A DNA stretch of 64,000 bases from Pyrobaculum neutrophilum V24Sta (GCF_000019805.1 NC_010525.1:868001-932000), one strand, 5' to 3'; counted from the first letter of the stretch, positions 51,570 to 60,354 are shown. Numbers and translations: made by a program. Notes: generated from the sequence alone by a model not told the origin.

Positions 51570-52924
51570 CGGAGAAGGGCCTTAGCTCTGGCGATGTTCG
51601 CCATAATCTCCTCCGCAGTCGGCTCCACGTCCTGCAGAACCCCCCTCATGTACTCGTCGTAAGCCGCCAGATCCAGGAGGCCGTGGCCCGACATGTTGAA
51701 GAGGATCGTGACGGGCCTCCCCTCCCTCTTGGCCTGCAGAGCCAGCTCCACGGCGGCTTTCACGGCGTGGGCCGACTCGGGCGCAGGCACCACCCCCTCC
51801 GCCTGGGCGAACAGCCTCGCCGCCTCGAAAACCTCCCTCTGCCTGTAGGCCACCGCGGAGACCTCCCCCTCCGCCACGAGCAGGGAGAGGGTGGGCGCGC
51901 AGCCGTGGTACCTCAGACCACCCGCGTGTATGGGAGGCGGCTTGTAGCCGTGGCCCACGGAGTACATCTTGATCAAGGGCGTCAAGCCGGCCGTGTCCCC
52001 CAGGTCGTATATGTACTCCCCCCTGGTCAAGGTGGGGACCGCCACGGGCTCCACCGCCACGAACTTCACATCCCTCTCGGCCTTCCCCACCCTCTTCTCG
52101 TGGTAGAAAGGCCAGAAGAGGCCCGAGAAGGAGCTGCCGCCTCCGCAGGCCCCCACCACGTAGTCTGGGTAGTCGCCGAAGTACCTGATCTGCTCAGCCG
52201 CCTCGAGGCCTATAACCGTCTGGTGGATAAGTACGTGGTTGAGGACCGAGCCGAGGACGTACTTCGCCCCCGTCTTCACGGCGTCTTCCACAGCCTCCGA
52301 GATGGCTATCCCCAGCGACCCCGGGTGGTTGGGGTCCTCGGCCAGGAACCTCCTCCCGGCCTCGGTCCTGTCGCTGGGGCTGGGCACCACCTCCGCCCCC
52401 CACAGCTCCATGAGGACCCTCCTGTAGGGCTTCTGGCCGTAGGACGCCCTGACCATGTAGACGGTGGCCTTCACGCCGAATAGAGAGGCGGCGAAGGCCA
52501 CCGAGGAGCCCCACTGCCCCGCCCCAGTCTCGGTGGTGACCCTCCCCGCCCCCTCCTTCGATACGTAGTACAGCTGGGCCACCGCCGTGTTCGGCTTGTG
52601 GCTCCCCGGCGGCGAAACCCCCTCGAACTTGTAGTAGATCCTCGCCGGCGTCTTGAGGAGCTCCTCCAGCCTCCTCGCCCTCAGAAGCGGCGTCGGCCGC
52701 CAGAGGAGGTACACGTCTCTCACGGGGGGCGGCACCGGGATCCACCTCTCCTGGGAGAACTCCTGCCTAACCAGCTCCCTCGCAAACAACACCTCGAACT
52801 CCTCCGGCCTCACCGGCTCGCCGTTAGGCTTAAGATACGGCGGCAGGGGCTTGGGCAGATCGGGGACGATGTTGTACCACCGGCGGGGGACCATCCACTC
52901 CTCCTGCGGAGCCCTCACGCCCAT
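51563..52924 (-). CDS. trpB2: Tryptophan synthase beta chain, TrpB2 type
   Basis: 453 aa from ATG 52924, preferred over a TTG at 52939 because of TATA spacing. TrpB2 features: long N-terminal region [37 protein letters not shown] lysine in [21 protein letters not shown], phosphate loop [11 protein letters not shown], late [15 protein letters not shown]. Makes tryptophan from indole and serine; TrpB2 enzymes may act without the alpha subunit and salvage indole. No other trp genes nearby. Confidence 0.95.
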   Translation of the reverse strand: MGVRAPQEEWMVPRRWYNIVPDLPKPLPPYLKPNGEPVRPEEFEVLFARELVRQEFSQERWIPVPPPVRDVYLLWRPTPLLRARRLEELLKTPARIYYKFEGVSPPGSHKPNTAVAQLYYVSKEGAGRVTTETGAGQWGSSVAFAASLFGVKATVYMVRASYGQKPYRRVLMELWGAEVVPSPSDRTEAGRRFLAEDPNHPGSLGIAISEAVEDAVKTGAKYVLGSVLNHVLIHQTVIGLEAAEQIRYFGDYPDYVVGACGGGSSFSGLFWPFYHEKRVGKAERDVKFVAVEPVAVPTLTRGEYIYDLGDTAGLTPLIKMYSVGHGYKPPPIHAGGLRYHGCAPTLSLLVAEGEVSAVAYRQREVFEAARLFAQAEGVVPAPESAHAVKAAVELALQAKREGRPVTILFNMSGHGLLDLAAYDEYMRGVLQDVEPTAEEIMANIARAKALLRQ

Positions 52925-52940
52925 ACTGCAACGTAACAAC

Positions 52941-52952
52941 CTTTTTATAAAT
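52941..52952. promoter_or_regulatory. Shared bidirectional TATA between 52924(-) and 52969(+)
   Basis: CTTTTTATAAAT occupies the centre of the 44 bases between the TrpB2 and SPFH start codons, 16-27 and 17-28 nt away. It is nearly symmetric, and no other A/T-rich element is available. Confidence 0.6.
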
Positions 52953-52968
52953 GTGGCCCCCGGGGGCC

Positions 52969-53973
52969 ATGGCGTACATCCCCGTGGAGGTGGGGAGGCC
53001 CCCCAAGATCCCCAAGAGGGCGGCCGCCGCCTTCGCCGTAGCCTCGGTGGCCCTAGTCGCCGCGGCGGTTGTCCTCGCCCTCTCCGTCTACACCCTGCCG
53101 GCGGGGGTGGTGGCAGTGGTGGTGGACCCCGTCTCTGGGACCATAAGCAAGCCCGTCATCGGGCCGGCCCTGGGCTTCAAAGCGCCTTGGGCCTACGTCA
53201 TAAAGGACACCTACGCCATCGAGGTGATAGAGTTTGTCCAGAGGGAGAGGGCGTCGGGCCGCTGGACTTTCACAGCCCCGGAGGTCCTCACTAAAGACGG
53301 CGTGACGGTGACGGTGGAGATGGTGATTAGGTACAGGATAAAGCCCGAGCGCTTCGACGAAATCGTCAAGAAGTTCCCCGCGGTGGACTACGACGACAAG
53401 GTGCTGGTGCCCAAGGCGAGGCAGCTCATCCGCGACGTCATCTCGAAGGTGTCGCTGGACTACCTAATAGAGAACAGAGATGTGATAGCTAAACAGATAG
53501 AGCAACAGTACAGGGAGGCCATAGAGAGGGACCCCGCGGTGGCTGGGCTGGTGGACGTGCTCGACGTAAACGTCCTCAACTTCATCCTACCCCAGCAGGT
53601 CACAGACGCCATCAATAGGAAGGTTGCGGCGCAACAAGACGCCATAAGGGCCCAGTTCGAGAGACAGAGGGTGGAGGAGCTGGCCAGGGCGAACTACACC
53701 AGGACCGTCCTCGCCGCCTTGGCAGAGGCCAACGCCACCGTAGCCCGCGCCCGGGCCCAAGCCATGCAGATCACGCTGGTGGCGAACGCCACCAGAGGCG
53801 CCATAGAGATGATCATCAGAGCCGCAGGCGCCAACGCCACAGAGGCCGCGCGCCTCGCCGAGCTCTACCTCTACCTAAGCGGCCTCAAGGAGGTGGCCCA
53901 GGCCGGCAACGTCCAGATAGTCGCAATCTCGGGCGGGGGGGCCCAGATAGTGCCGGTGGTGCCCATAAGATGA
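52969..53973 (+). CDS. SPFH/Band 7 (stomatin/prohibitin-like) membrane protein
   Basis: 334 aa from ATG 52969; an ATG at 52951 overlaps the TATA and is unlikely. One N-terminal membrane helix ([20 protein letters not shown]), SPFH domain ([59 protein letters not shown]), then a helical Ala/Arg/Glu-rich segment with [22 protein letters not shown] that drives oligomerisation. Such proteins form membrane microdomain rings, often with proteases. Its stop overlaps the start of the next gene by 4 bases. Confidence 0.88.
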   Translation: MAYIPVEVGRPPKIPKRAAAAFAVASVALVAAAVVLALSVYTLPAGVVAVVVDPVSGTISKPVIGPALGFKAPWAYVIKDTYAIEVIEFVQRERASGRWTFTAPEVLTKDGVTVTVEMVIRYRIKPERFDEIVKKFPAVDYDDKVLVPKARQLIRDVISKVSLDYLIENRDVIAKQIEQQYREAIERDPAVAGLVDVLDVNVLNFILPQQVTDAINRKVAAQQDAIRAQFERQRVEELARANYTRTVLAALAEANATVARARAQAMQITLVANATRGAIEMIIRAAGANATEAARLAELYLYLSGLKEVAQAGNVQIVAISGGGAQIVPVVPIR

Positions 53974-54302
53974 GGTACCTGCTGGCGGCCATCGCCGTAG
54001 CCGCCTTCGCTGCATCCCTCTCCATAGCCTTCCCCAGGCTAGCCCCCCTGGTCCTCCGCATATCCGCCATCGCGCTGTTGGCCATAGCCGCTTTGTGGCT
54101 CATCGAGTATATAGCCGCGAGGCCGCCGCCCCTCGCCCAGAGGATACTCAAGACCCTAAGGGCGAGAGGCCCCCTAACCGCCGGAGAGCTGGCAAGGGAG
54201 CTAAACGCCGACCCGACGGAGGTGGCGGAGGCCCTCCAGTACCTTCTGGAGAAGGGGCTTGTGAGGAGGTACAGAGTGGGGGAGGAGGAGTATTTCGAGT
54301 GA
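53970..54302 (+). CDS. Membrane-anchored winged-helix protein
   Basis: 110 aa. Two membrane helices (LLAAIAVAAFAASLSIAF, LRISAIALLAIAALWLIEYI), then a soluble wHTH: RILKTLRARGPLTAGELARELNADPTEVAEALQYLLEKGLVRRYRVG. Coupled to the SPFH gene by a 4-base overlap, so a partner of the ring protein, perhaps a membrane-held regulator. Function unknown. Confidence 0.7.
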   Translation: MRYLLAAIAVAAFAASLSIAFPRLAPLVLRISAIALLAIAALWLIEYIAARPPPLAQRILKTLRARGPLTAGELARELNADPTEVAEALQYLLEKGLVRRYRVGEEEYFE

Positions 54303-54307
54303 AAAAA

Positions 54308-54850
54308 TCAGGCTATTTTTAGAGACGCCGTCCCGTTGTACACGGAGGCCCCCGGCTCTCCGAGCGTCTTCACCACCGCCCAGTAGCTCCCTTCTCTATA
54401 CCGTAGGTAGATCAGCTCCCTCCCCGTGTAGATCCTCAGCTCAGCCCCGTACGGCCCCACGTGGCCGTAAACCGACTTGGCCGTGTAGGTGCCGTCCCCC
54501 AGCTTAACCACGCCCGAGCCATACACCACTGCGCCGTAGGGAGACGAGGCGTTCCTGTTCACCACGTCCACCGCCAGAGACGCCTCAACGCCGGCCCCCG
54601 AGATGGTCAGCTGCCGCGTCGTGGAGTACAGAGTGGCGTTCAGCCAGCCGCCGCCCCGGCGGGCCGCCGGGAGATGGCTCACGTGCCCCGGAGGGCCGGG
54701 GTGGTGCCCGTAGTACGTAGGCGGGTAGTGCGCTGGCTCATACCCTGGGCCCCAGCGAGCTGGGTATGCGGAGCCCCAGTGTCCTGCGTAGGCCAGCGCG
54801 GCGGCCGCCAGGACAGCCGCCACGATCCCCACCGTCAGTAGCTTTTTCAT
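54308..54850 (-). CDS. Exported His/Tyr/Pro-rich protein
   Basis: 180 aa. Signal peptide (MKKLLTVGIVAAVLAAAALAYA), a Tyr/His/Pro/Gly-rich segment (about 23-60; HYPPTYYGHHPGPPGHVSHL) and a beta domain with N-glycosylation-type NAT, NGT sites. The His-rich stretch could bind metal. No family recognised. Convergent with the membrane wHTH gene, only 5 bases apart. Confidence 0.6.
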   Translation of the reverse strand: MKKLLTVGIVAAVLAAAALAYAGHWGSAYPARWGPGYEPAHYPPTYYGHHPGPPGHVSHLPAARRGGGWLNATLYSTTRQLTISGAGVEASLAVDVVNRNASSPYGAVVYGSGVVKLGDGTYTAKSVYGHVGPYGAELRIYTGRELIYLRYREGSYWAVVKTLGEPGASVYNGTASLKIA

Positions 54851-54907
54851 GGGCGGGTCCGGCCCCCCTCCTTATAAGGGAAACTCACCTGTGGAGAGTG
54901 GGGAACT

Positions 54908-54916
54908 GTTATATAC
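54908..54916 (+). promoter_or_regulatory. TATA box of the signal peptidase gene
   Basis: GTTATATAC lies 20-28 nt before GTG 54936 and is inside the longest open frame, arguing for the downstream start. Confidence 0.5.
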
Positions 54917-54935
54917 CGGGGGGTTTGAAGCCGCC

Positions 54936-55475
54936 GTGAGGGGGTGGGCTAGGGAGCTTCTGTGGTTCGTGGCCATCGTCGTGGCTCTTGTGGCCTACTC
55001 GGCGGCGGCGGGGGTGGCCTGGCCCATAGCGGTGGTGTCGTCGTACTCCATGGAGCCCACGCTGAGGGTCGGCGACTTCGTCTTCCTCACCGGCGCCAGC
55101 TGCAAGAGCGCGTCGCCGGGGGATATCGTGGTCTACGTGGCCAGGAACCCGCTGTGGGCCGGGAGTTGGATCATCCACAGGGTCTACCAGAAGCTCACCG
55201 ACGTGGGGTGCGGCCTGGTGACCTGGGGCGACAACAACCCAGCCCCCGACCAGCAGGCGGGGGAGCCCCTGGTGACCAACAACATAATTGGGAAGGTGCT
55301 CTTCACGGTGCCCTACGTGGGGGTGTTCCCCCTCGTGGTGAGGCCCCAGGGGGTTGGCGGCGAGGCCATGGCGGCTTGGCTGGGGAGGCTGGCGCTCTTC
55401 TCGGCGGCGGTCTACCTCTTCTACCTCTACTTCAGAGAGCCCAGGCGGGGTAGGAGGAGGAGAAAAGCTATATAG
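54936..55475 (+). CDS. sec11: Signal peptidase I (S26, archaeal type)
   Basis: 179 aa from GTG 54936. Membrane helix (ELLWFVAIVVALVAYSAAAGV), catalytic Ser in VVSSYSMEPTLRVGDFVFLTG, His in GSWIIHRVYQK, Asp in VTWGDNNPAPDQQ, then GKVLFTVPYVGVFPL and a second helix with a basic tail. This should be the housekeeping leader peptidase for Sec substrates; the fused enzyme at 7639 looks specialised. A longer frame opens at 54849 but would overlap the divergent start. Confidence 0.88.
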   Translation: MRGWARELLWFVAIVVALVAYSAAAGVAWPIAVVSSYSMEPTLRVGDFVFLTGASCKSASPGDIVVYVARNPLWAGSWIIHRVYQKLTDVGCGLVTWGDNNPAPDQQAGEPLVTNNIIGKVLFTVPYVGVFPLVVRPQGVGGEAMAAWLGRLALFSAAVYLFYLYFREPRRGRRRRKAI

Positions 55476-55493
55476 CCAGATAGATCGGCTTTC

Positions 55494-56447
55494 GTGGAGG
55501 CGGTAAAGGCGGAGGGGCTCGTGAAGAGGTACGGCGACGTTGTGGCCCTAGACGGCGTGTCCTTCTCCGTCGGCAGGGGGGAGGTCTTCGGCCTCCTCGG
55601 CCCAAACGGCGCTGGGAAAACCACCACGATAAAGATCCTCACAGGCTTGACCAAGCCAACGGCGGGCAGGGCCTGGGTCGCCGGCTTCGACGTCGTGGAG
55701 CAGGGGCTGGAGGTCAAGAGGAGGATCGGCTGGATATCCTCGGAGGTCATCCTAGACGACGACCTCACGGCTTGGGAGAACCTGGAGATCCAGGCCAGGC
55801 TCATGGGGGTGAGGGGGTGGAGGGAGAGGGCGGCCGAGCTACTGAAGGCCTTCGGGATATATGAGGCGGCGGGGAGGCCCGTAGGCAAGTTCTCGACGGG
55901 CATGAGGAAGAGGCTGGAGGTGGCCATGGCCCTCCTCCACGGCCCCGAGGTCCTCTTCATGGACGAGCCCACCGTCGGCCTAGACGTGGGGGCCCGCCTC
56001 GGCTTCTGGGAGGTGGTTAGGCAGATAAACAGGGAGTTCGGCGTAACCGTCCTCCTCACGACGCACTACATGGAGGAGGCCGAGTCCCTGTGCCGCAGGA
56101 TAGCCATCCTCAACAGGGGGAGGATAGCGGCGCTGGGGGCGCCCGACGAGCTCAAGGCGAAATACGGCGTAGACGTCATAGAGCTGGAGGTGCCGGGGCC
56201 CGTGGACCTCGCCAAGCTCAGCCGCTTTGGCGAAGCCGCGGCGGCGGACGGCAAGGTGGTGGTCAAGGTGGCCAACGCCGAGGAGGTGCTGGCCGACGTG
56301 GTCAAGGCGGTGGAGGGGGTCAAGGCCGTGCGGGTGAGGAAGACCAGCCTCGAGACCGTCTTCATAAACCTGACGGGGGCCACCTTCGAGGGGGAGCACA
56401 TAGACGTGAAAAAGCTATATATGAAGATCCGCCGGGCCAGGAGATGA
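55494..56447 (+). CDS. ABC exporter ATP-binding protein, DrrA type
   Basis: 317 aa, GTG start. Walker A GPNGAGKTTT (about 38-47), signature KFSTGMRKRLEVAMALLHG, Walker B VLFMDEPTVGLDVGARLGFW, H-loop LLTTHYMEEAESLCRRI, and the DrrA-type C-terminal domain LKAKYGVDVIELEVPGPVDL. Energises drug, lipid or polymer export together with the next gene (4-base overlap). Confidence 0.92.
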   Translation: MEAVKAEGLVKRYGDVVALDGVSFSVGRGEVFGLLGPNGAGKTTTIKILTGLTKPTAGRAWVAGFDVVEQGLEVKRRIGWISSEVILDDDLTAWENLEIQARLMGVRGWRERAAELLKAFGIYEAAGRPVGKFSTGMRKRLEVAMALLHGPEVLFMDEPTVGLDVGARLGFWEVVRQINREFGVTVLLTTHYMEEAESLCRRIAILNRGRIAALGAPDELKAKYGVDVIELEVPGPVDLAKLSRFGEAAAADGKVVVKVANAEEVLADVVKAVEGVKAVRVRKTSLETVFINLTGATFEGEHIDVKKLYMKIRRARR

Positions 56448-57214
56448 TCTCCCCCCTCTACGCCCTCTACAAGAGGGAGGTCCTCCGCCTCCTCAGGAGC
56501 AGATACATGTGGCTCATGGTGGCGGCCCAGCCCATCCTCTGGGTGGTCTTCTTCGGCAACAGCCTGGCGGGCCTCCCCCGGGGCTTCCTCGCCCAGTACT
56601 TCGGCGTTGAGAACTACCTGGCCTACATGATACCCGGCATGGCCTCCATAGTCATGCTCACCACCGGCATGTTCGCCTCCATGAGCCTAGTCTTCGACAA
56701 GAGGGTGGGGTACCTAAGGAGGGTCCTGGTGACCCCCACCCCCAAAACCGCCGTCTTCCTCGCCAAGGCCCTAGGCGCCGCCACCCGCGGCCTCCTCACG
56801 ATACCCGTCATACTGGCGGTCGGCGCCGCCTTCGGCGTGAGGTACAACATAAACCCAGCCGCCCTAGCCCTCTGGGCCGCCGCACTAGCCGCCGCAGGCA
56901 TGGGCTTCGCCGCCCTCTTCACAGCCCTCTCGGTAAACACCACAGACGTCCACGCCCCCGGCGTAATAAGCAACTTCATCACCATGCCCCTCATGTTCAC
57001 CTCCAGCGCCCTATTCCCACGCCAGTTCTTCCCAGACTGGCTAAAGGCCATAAGCGAGGTGAATCCCCTTACATACCTCACAGAGCTCGGCCGCGAGGCC
57101 CTCGTATACGGCGCCCCCCCAAGCCCCACAGCCGCCCTAGCCACAGCCGCCTTCGCCGCCGCCACCCTAACCGCCGGCGTCATAGCAGTAGAGAAGTGGC
57201 TCAACGCAGATTAA
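56444..57214 (+). CDS. ABC-2 type exporter permease, DrrB type
   Basis: 256 aa from ATG 56444 in the frame that follows the ATPase. Six membrane helices; the ABC-2 pattern RSRYMWLMVAAQPILWVVFFG, MIPGMASIVMLTTGMFASMSLVFDKRVGYLRRVLVTPTP, PLMFTSSALFPRQFFPDWLKAISEVNPLTYLTELGR is clear. Substrate unknown. Confidence 0.9.
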   Translation: MISPLYALYKREVLRLLRSRYMWLMVAAQPILWVVFFGNSLAGLPRGFLAQYFGVENYLAYMIPGMASIVMLTTGMFASMSLVFDKRVGYLRRVLVTPTPKTAVFLAKALGAATRGLLTIPVILAVGAAFGVRYNINPAALALWAAALAAAGMGFAALFTALSVNTTDVHAPGVISNFITMPLMFTSSALFPRQFFPDWLKAISEVNPLTYLTELGREALVYGAPPSPTAALATAAFAAATLTAGVIAVEKWLNAD

Positions 57215-57563
57215 CACCACACAAGTCGCTGACCACAACACAGTAGGCTGGCTCGCAGCCAGGGTCAGGATACGCAGACCTGGTCCTCAGACACCTCTCG
57301 GTCTTCTCCACCACAAGCCTCACCCCCACCCAACGCCCCACAGACCCCACGCCTATGCACACCACGTATCTCCCCCCGTAGACGTTTTCGCCGAACGTGA
57401 CCGCATTACGGGCCGCCTCCTCTCCCAACAGCGCCGAAAGAACCTTCCTAATGCAGTCGGGCGTTAGGAAGAGGCGTTTAGATAGATAATCCCAGAGGTG
57501 CCGGTGATGTCCCCTGCCTTCGATGTGTGCTATGTCAACCTCGTGGCGGCATCCTGATCCCAT
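57201..57563 (-). CDS. Hypothetical protein
   Basis: 120 aa. HLWDYLSKRLFLTPDCIRKVLSALLGEEAARNAVTFG then strands GGRYVVCIGVGSVGRWVGVRLVVEKTERCL and AYCVVVSDLCG. No known family. Its start lies 29 bases inside the gene upstream and its 3' end overlaps the exporter permease by 14 bases, so it may be a short accessory gene of the small operon at 57.5-58.3 kb. Confidence 0.4.
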   Translation of the reverse strand: MGSGCRHEVDIAHIEGRGHHRHLWDYLSKRLFLTPDCIRKVLSALLGEEAARNAVTFGENVYGGRYVVCIGVGSVGRWVGVRLVVEKTERCLRTRSAYPDPGCEPAYCVVVSDLCGVNLR

Positions 57564-57939
57564 AACTCCATACCACGTTTACACAGGGTCTGCCTAATCT
57601 GTCGGAGGCTCCCACCCCCACGAAGACTCTGTCGACCTCTATATACGCCTCCAGCACAGTCCCGTCCTCTCCTCTGACCAATACGCGCCCAATCTGCTTA
57701 TCTTCAAGCGGCACCGGCCTTAGGGGAATTTCCTGCGAACAGAGGAGGCCAGAGTAGACCCTCCTCTCCGCCTCCACCGCCGTCTTCATGACAAGCCCGA
57801 CGTTGTAGCCCTCGCCCACCCTCTGGATCTCTGCCACAATCGGTATAAGCCTCACCGCCACTCTGCCAAACTCCGGAGTTTCAAAAACCGCAACGGCCGG
57901 CTTATACTCCACTATAGAGGCCTCTACCGCCTCTACCAT
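57535..57939 (-). CDS. Hypothetical protein
   Basis: 134 aa, beta-rich: VEYKPAVAVFETPEFGRVAVRLIPIVAEIQRVGEGYNVGLVMKTAVEAE then PVPLEDKQIGRVLVRGEDGTVLEAYIEVDRVFVGVG. Family not recognised; possibly a DUF2286-like archaeal protein. Its start overlaps the upstream DUF2283-like stop by 7 bases. Confidence 0.5.
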   Translation of the reverse strand: MVEAVEASIVEYKPAVAVFETPEFGRVAVRLIPIVAEIQRVGEGYNVGLVMKTAVEAERRVYSGLLCSQEIPLRPVPLEDKQIGRVLVRGEDGTVLEAYIEVDRVFVGVGASDRLGRPCVNVVWSYGIRMPPRG

Positions 57940-58256
57940 CTAGCTCTTTGAAGCGCCTCGCGCCCCTTCTCCGAGTAGAACTTCAGAAACTCAACCTCCA
58001 AGTTGTAGATCCTCCCGTCCCCATCTAGGTAGACCACAACCTCGGCGAGGCCGGCGACAGTCGCCGCAGGCGGCTCCTCCCAACGCCTAATTATCAAGGT
58101 GTCGCCCACAATCCTGACCTCCGGCTGCGGCGCCGCGCGCGGAGCCGCCGCCGGCTCGTAGTTAGAGGACCAGTAGAAGTCACGCGTCTGGTATATGTCC
58201 GCGTCCAGGTTGCTCACCACGTACACAGACAGAGAGATAGGCCCATTTATCAACAT
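57933..58256 (-). CDS. Small DUF2283-like protein
   Basis: 107 aa from ATG 58256. ISLSVYVVSNLDADIYQTRDFYWSS, then RIVGDTLIIRRWEEP and AEVVVYLDGDGRIYNLEVEFLKFYSEKGREAL. The DGDGRIYNLEV strand is like DUF2283, a small family of unknown function. First gene of a three-gene minus-strand group. Confidence 0.5.
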   Translation of the reverse strand: MLINGPISLSVYVVSNLDADIYQTRDFYWSSNYEPAAAPRAAPQPEVRIVGDTLIIRRWEEPPAATVAGLAEVVVYLDGDGRIYNLEVEFLKFYSEKGREALQRARW

Positions 58257-58329
58257 TTCTCCCCACCTGGCCGAGGCGGGCCTGGGGAGGGGGTGGGGAC
58301 GCCGCGTGTGGGCCGGCCCCGCCGGCAAC

Positions 58330-58339
58330 GTTTTTATGG
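58330..58339 (+). promoter_or_regulatory. TATA box of the superoxide dismutase gene
   Basis: The element GTTTTTATGG lies 19-28 nt before the ATG at 58358. Confidence 0.55.
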
Positions 58340-58357
58340 TGTAGTCGGGTTCGTGCC

Positions 58358-58993
58358 ATGGCTTCGGTTAAGAAATACACGCTTCCCAACCTGCCCTATG
58401 CCTACAACGCCCTGGAGCCCTACATCGCCGAGGAGATAATGAGGCTCCACCACCAGAAGCACCACCAGGGCTACGTCAACGGCGCAAACGCCGCCCTCGA
58501 GAAGCTGGAGAAGTTTAGGAAGGGCGAGGCCCAGATAGACATAAGGGCCGTCCTCAGAGACCTCTCCTTCCACCTCAACGGCCACATACTGCACTCCATC
58601 TTCTGGCCCAACATGGCGCCCCCGGGCAAGGGCGGCGGCAAGCCGGGCGGCAAGACCGCCGACCTCATAAACAAGTTCTTCGGGAGCTTCGAGAAGTTCA
58701 AGGAGGAGTTCAGCCTCGCCGCCAAAAACGTGGAGGGCGTCGGCTGGGCCATTCTGGTATACGAGCCAGACCAGGAGCAGCTCCTGGTGCTACAGGTGGA
58801 GAAGCACAACCTCATGCACGCCGCAGACGCCCAGGTCCTCCTGGCTCTAGACGTCTGGGAGCACGCCTACTACCTCCAGTACAAGAACGACCGCGGTAGC
58901 TACGTGGACAACTGGTGGAACGTGGTGAACTGGGACGACGTGGAGAGGCGCCTCCAGAAGGCCTTAAACGGGCAGATCGCCCTAAAGATTTAA
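58358..58993 (+). CDS. sod: Fe/Mn superoxide dismutase
   Basis: 211 aa. Metal ligands are visible: His 31 in RLHHQKHHQGYVNG, His in ILHSIFWPNM, Asp and His in LALDVWEHAYYLQYKNDR. Converts superoxide to oxygen and peroxide. Length and all signatures match the family; Pyrobaculum enzymes of this kind accept Fe or Mn. Preceded by a strong TATA; followed by the SWIM-domain gene. Confidence 0.97.
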   Translation: MASVKKYTLPNLPYAYNALEPYIAEEIMRLHHQKHHQGYVNGANAALEKLEKFRKGEAQIDIRAVLRDLSFHLNGHILHSIFWPNMAPPGKGGGKPGGKTADLINKFFGSFEKFKEEFSLAAKNVEGVGWAILVYEPDQEQLLVLQVEKHNLMHAADAQVLLALDVWEHAYYLQYKNDRGSYVDNWWNVVNWDDVERRLQKALNGQIALKI

Positions 58994-59016
58994 AAACAGC
59001 CCCCCTTTTCAAAGCC

Positions 59017-59520
59017 ATCGACCCCCTAGACCGCGCCATAAGAGACCTCATCCGGCGCAACCCCGCCAAGGGCCCCACCTGGCTCAGGCGGGCCCTAGCC
59101 CGCCTCGGCGACGTGGCGGAGGCCGGGGGGCTCTACCTAGTCGCCGGGAGGCCCGAGCTGGGCGACTGGAAGCCCCAGTACCAGGTCTGGTACTCCTCGG
59201 CCGAGGGGAGGTGGCTCTGCTCCTGCGGCCGCCGCAGCTGCACCCACATAGCCGCCGTCCAGCTGTACATAGCCTACAGGAGGGCCCTCGACAGCGGCCT
59301 CTACATCGCCGAGGCCGAGGTGGAGTGCCCCGGGAGGCTGGAGGCAGACGGCCTCCTCTACGCGAGGCCCACGCCGCGGGGCTACCGCATCCTCGTCATA
59401 TCCCGCAGGAGACTTATACGGGTGAGGTGCGGAGGCCACCTCCTCCTGGAGCTATACGGCGAGAGGGTCCCCGCCGCCGCGGCGGAGGACGCGGCGAGGA
59501 GGTATGGAGGCCAGAGGTAG
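59017..59520 (+). CDS. SWIM zinc-finger protein
   Basis: About 167 aa. The SWIM motif is clear: WLCSCGRRSCTHIAAVQLYIAY (C-x-C-x(n)-C-x-H). SWIM domains bind zinc, and DNA or proteins. The start is unclear: protein-like sequence begins around IDPLDRAIRDLIRRNP, yet no ATG, GTG or TTG lies in frame between the SOD stop and GTG 59112. The AT box GATTTAAAAA (58987-58996) lies 21-30 nt before the ATC at 59017, given here as a possible start. GTG 58915, inside the SOD gene, is another option. Overlaps the next gene by 17 bases. Confidence 0.7.
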   Translation: MDPLDRAIRDLIRRNPAKGPTWLRRALARLGDVAEAGGLYLVAGRPELGDWKPQYQVWYSSAEGRWLCSCGRRSCTHIAAVQLYIAYRRALDSGLYIAEAEVECPGRLEADGLLYARPTPRGYRILVISRRRLIRVRCGGHLLLELYGERVPAAAAEDAARRYGGQR

Positions 59521-59914
59521 GAAAGGCCGCTTCCGCCTAGAGCCCGACGCCCCCCAGCGCTACCGCAGGATCTACGTCGACCTCTTCTCCATCGCCGCCG
59601 CCCTCTCCAGCCCCGAGGAGGTCTTCCGCTCCGCCGCCGAGTCCGGCCTAGACGCCGTCTTCGTCCTAGACGCCTGGTCAGAGACCCACCTCCCCCTAGC
59701 CAGGAGGTACATGGAGCTGTGCAGGCGGTACAACCTCGACTGCAGACTCGCCGAGAGGGGCCCCGCCGAGCTGTACGCCGTCGAGCTCTGCGAGGCCGAG
59801 TGCGGCCGCGGCTGCGCGGTGGTGACGAGGGACTACGACGCCGCGAAGGCGGCCGCCACATGCGCCGTCTTGATACAGAGAGGCGGCAGGTTCTACAGAG
59901 CAACGTATATATAG
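59504..59914 (+). CDS. Hypothetical protein, possibly PIN-like
   Basis: 136 aa. RRIYVDLFSIAAALSSPEEVFRSAAE then LDAVFVLDAWSETHLPLARRYMELCRRYNLDC and CAVVTRDYDAAKAAATCAVLIQ. The alternating strands and helices with lone acidic residues recall a PIN-like or Rossmann nuclease fold, but no family is certain. Coupled to the SWIM gene by a 17-base overlap. Confidence 0.55.
   Translation: MEARGRKGRFRLEPDAPQRYRRIYVDLFSIAAALSSPEEVFRSAAESGLDAVFVLDAWSETHLPLARRYMELCRRYNLDCRLAERGPAELYAVELCEAECGRGCAVVTRDYDAAKAAATCAVLIQRGGRFYRATYI
59904..59914 (+). promoter_or_regulatory. TATA box of the gene at 59935
   Basis: The element ACGTATATATA overlaps the end of the preceding gene and lies 21-31 nt before GTG 59935. 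Confidence 0.5.
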
Positions 59915-59934
59915 AGACGGCCCGGGGGGAAGAC

Positions 59935-60354
59935 GTGGATCTCCCAGAAATCGGCGAGCTGGAGCTGGAGAACCCCGACCTATCCGCCGCCGGCCCCGCC
60001 GAATACACCGTCAACTTTGGCAGACCCTGCAGAGTAGCCGCCAACGTCAGACTAGACGCCCTCTCCTTCACCTGGCCCCGCATAAGAGCCAAAGCCCTCG
60101 CCGCCGTCTACAAATGCGGAGACCTCTGGCCGCACCTAGACGTGGAGATGAAAGCCACCACCTACGGAAAAACCATAGTAATCCTCGTCGACACGGTAGC
60201 CCGCCACGCCGAGCCAGACGCCGAAGTCGCCCCACTAGAGCGGGGACTCCTCTGGAACTACGCCGCCAAGGTAGGCGCCGCCGCCCTATGCAAAACCCTA
60301 AAAGAGATACTCCACATAGACACAAGCTGCAAAACCTACACAAGACTAGAGTAG
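59935..60354 (+). CDS. Hypothetical protein
   Basis: 139 aa from GTG 59935, chosen for TATA spacing. DLPEIGELELENPDL, then GRPCRVAANVRLDALSFTWPRIRAKALAAVYKCGDLWPHLDVEMKATTYGKTIVILVDTVA and AKVGAAALCKTLKEILHI. Four Cys (RPC, YKC, LCK, SCK). No family recognised. Ends 9 bases inside the facing surface-protein gene. Confidence 0.55.
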   Translation: MDLPEIGELELENPDLSAAGPAEYTVNFGRPCRVAANVRLDALSFTWPRIRAKALAAVYKCGDLWPHLDVEMKATTYGKTIVILVDTVARHAEPDAEVAPLERGLLWNYAAKVGAAALCKTLKEILHIDTSCKTYTRLE

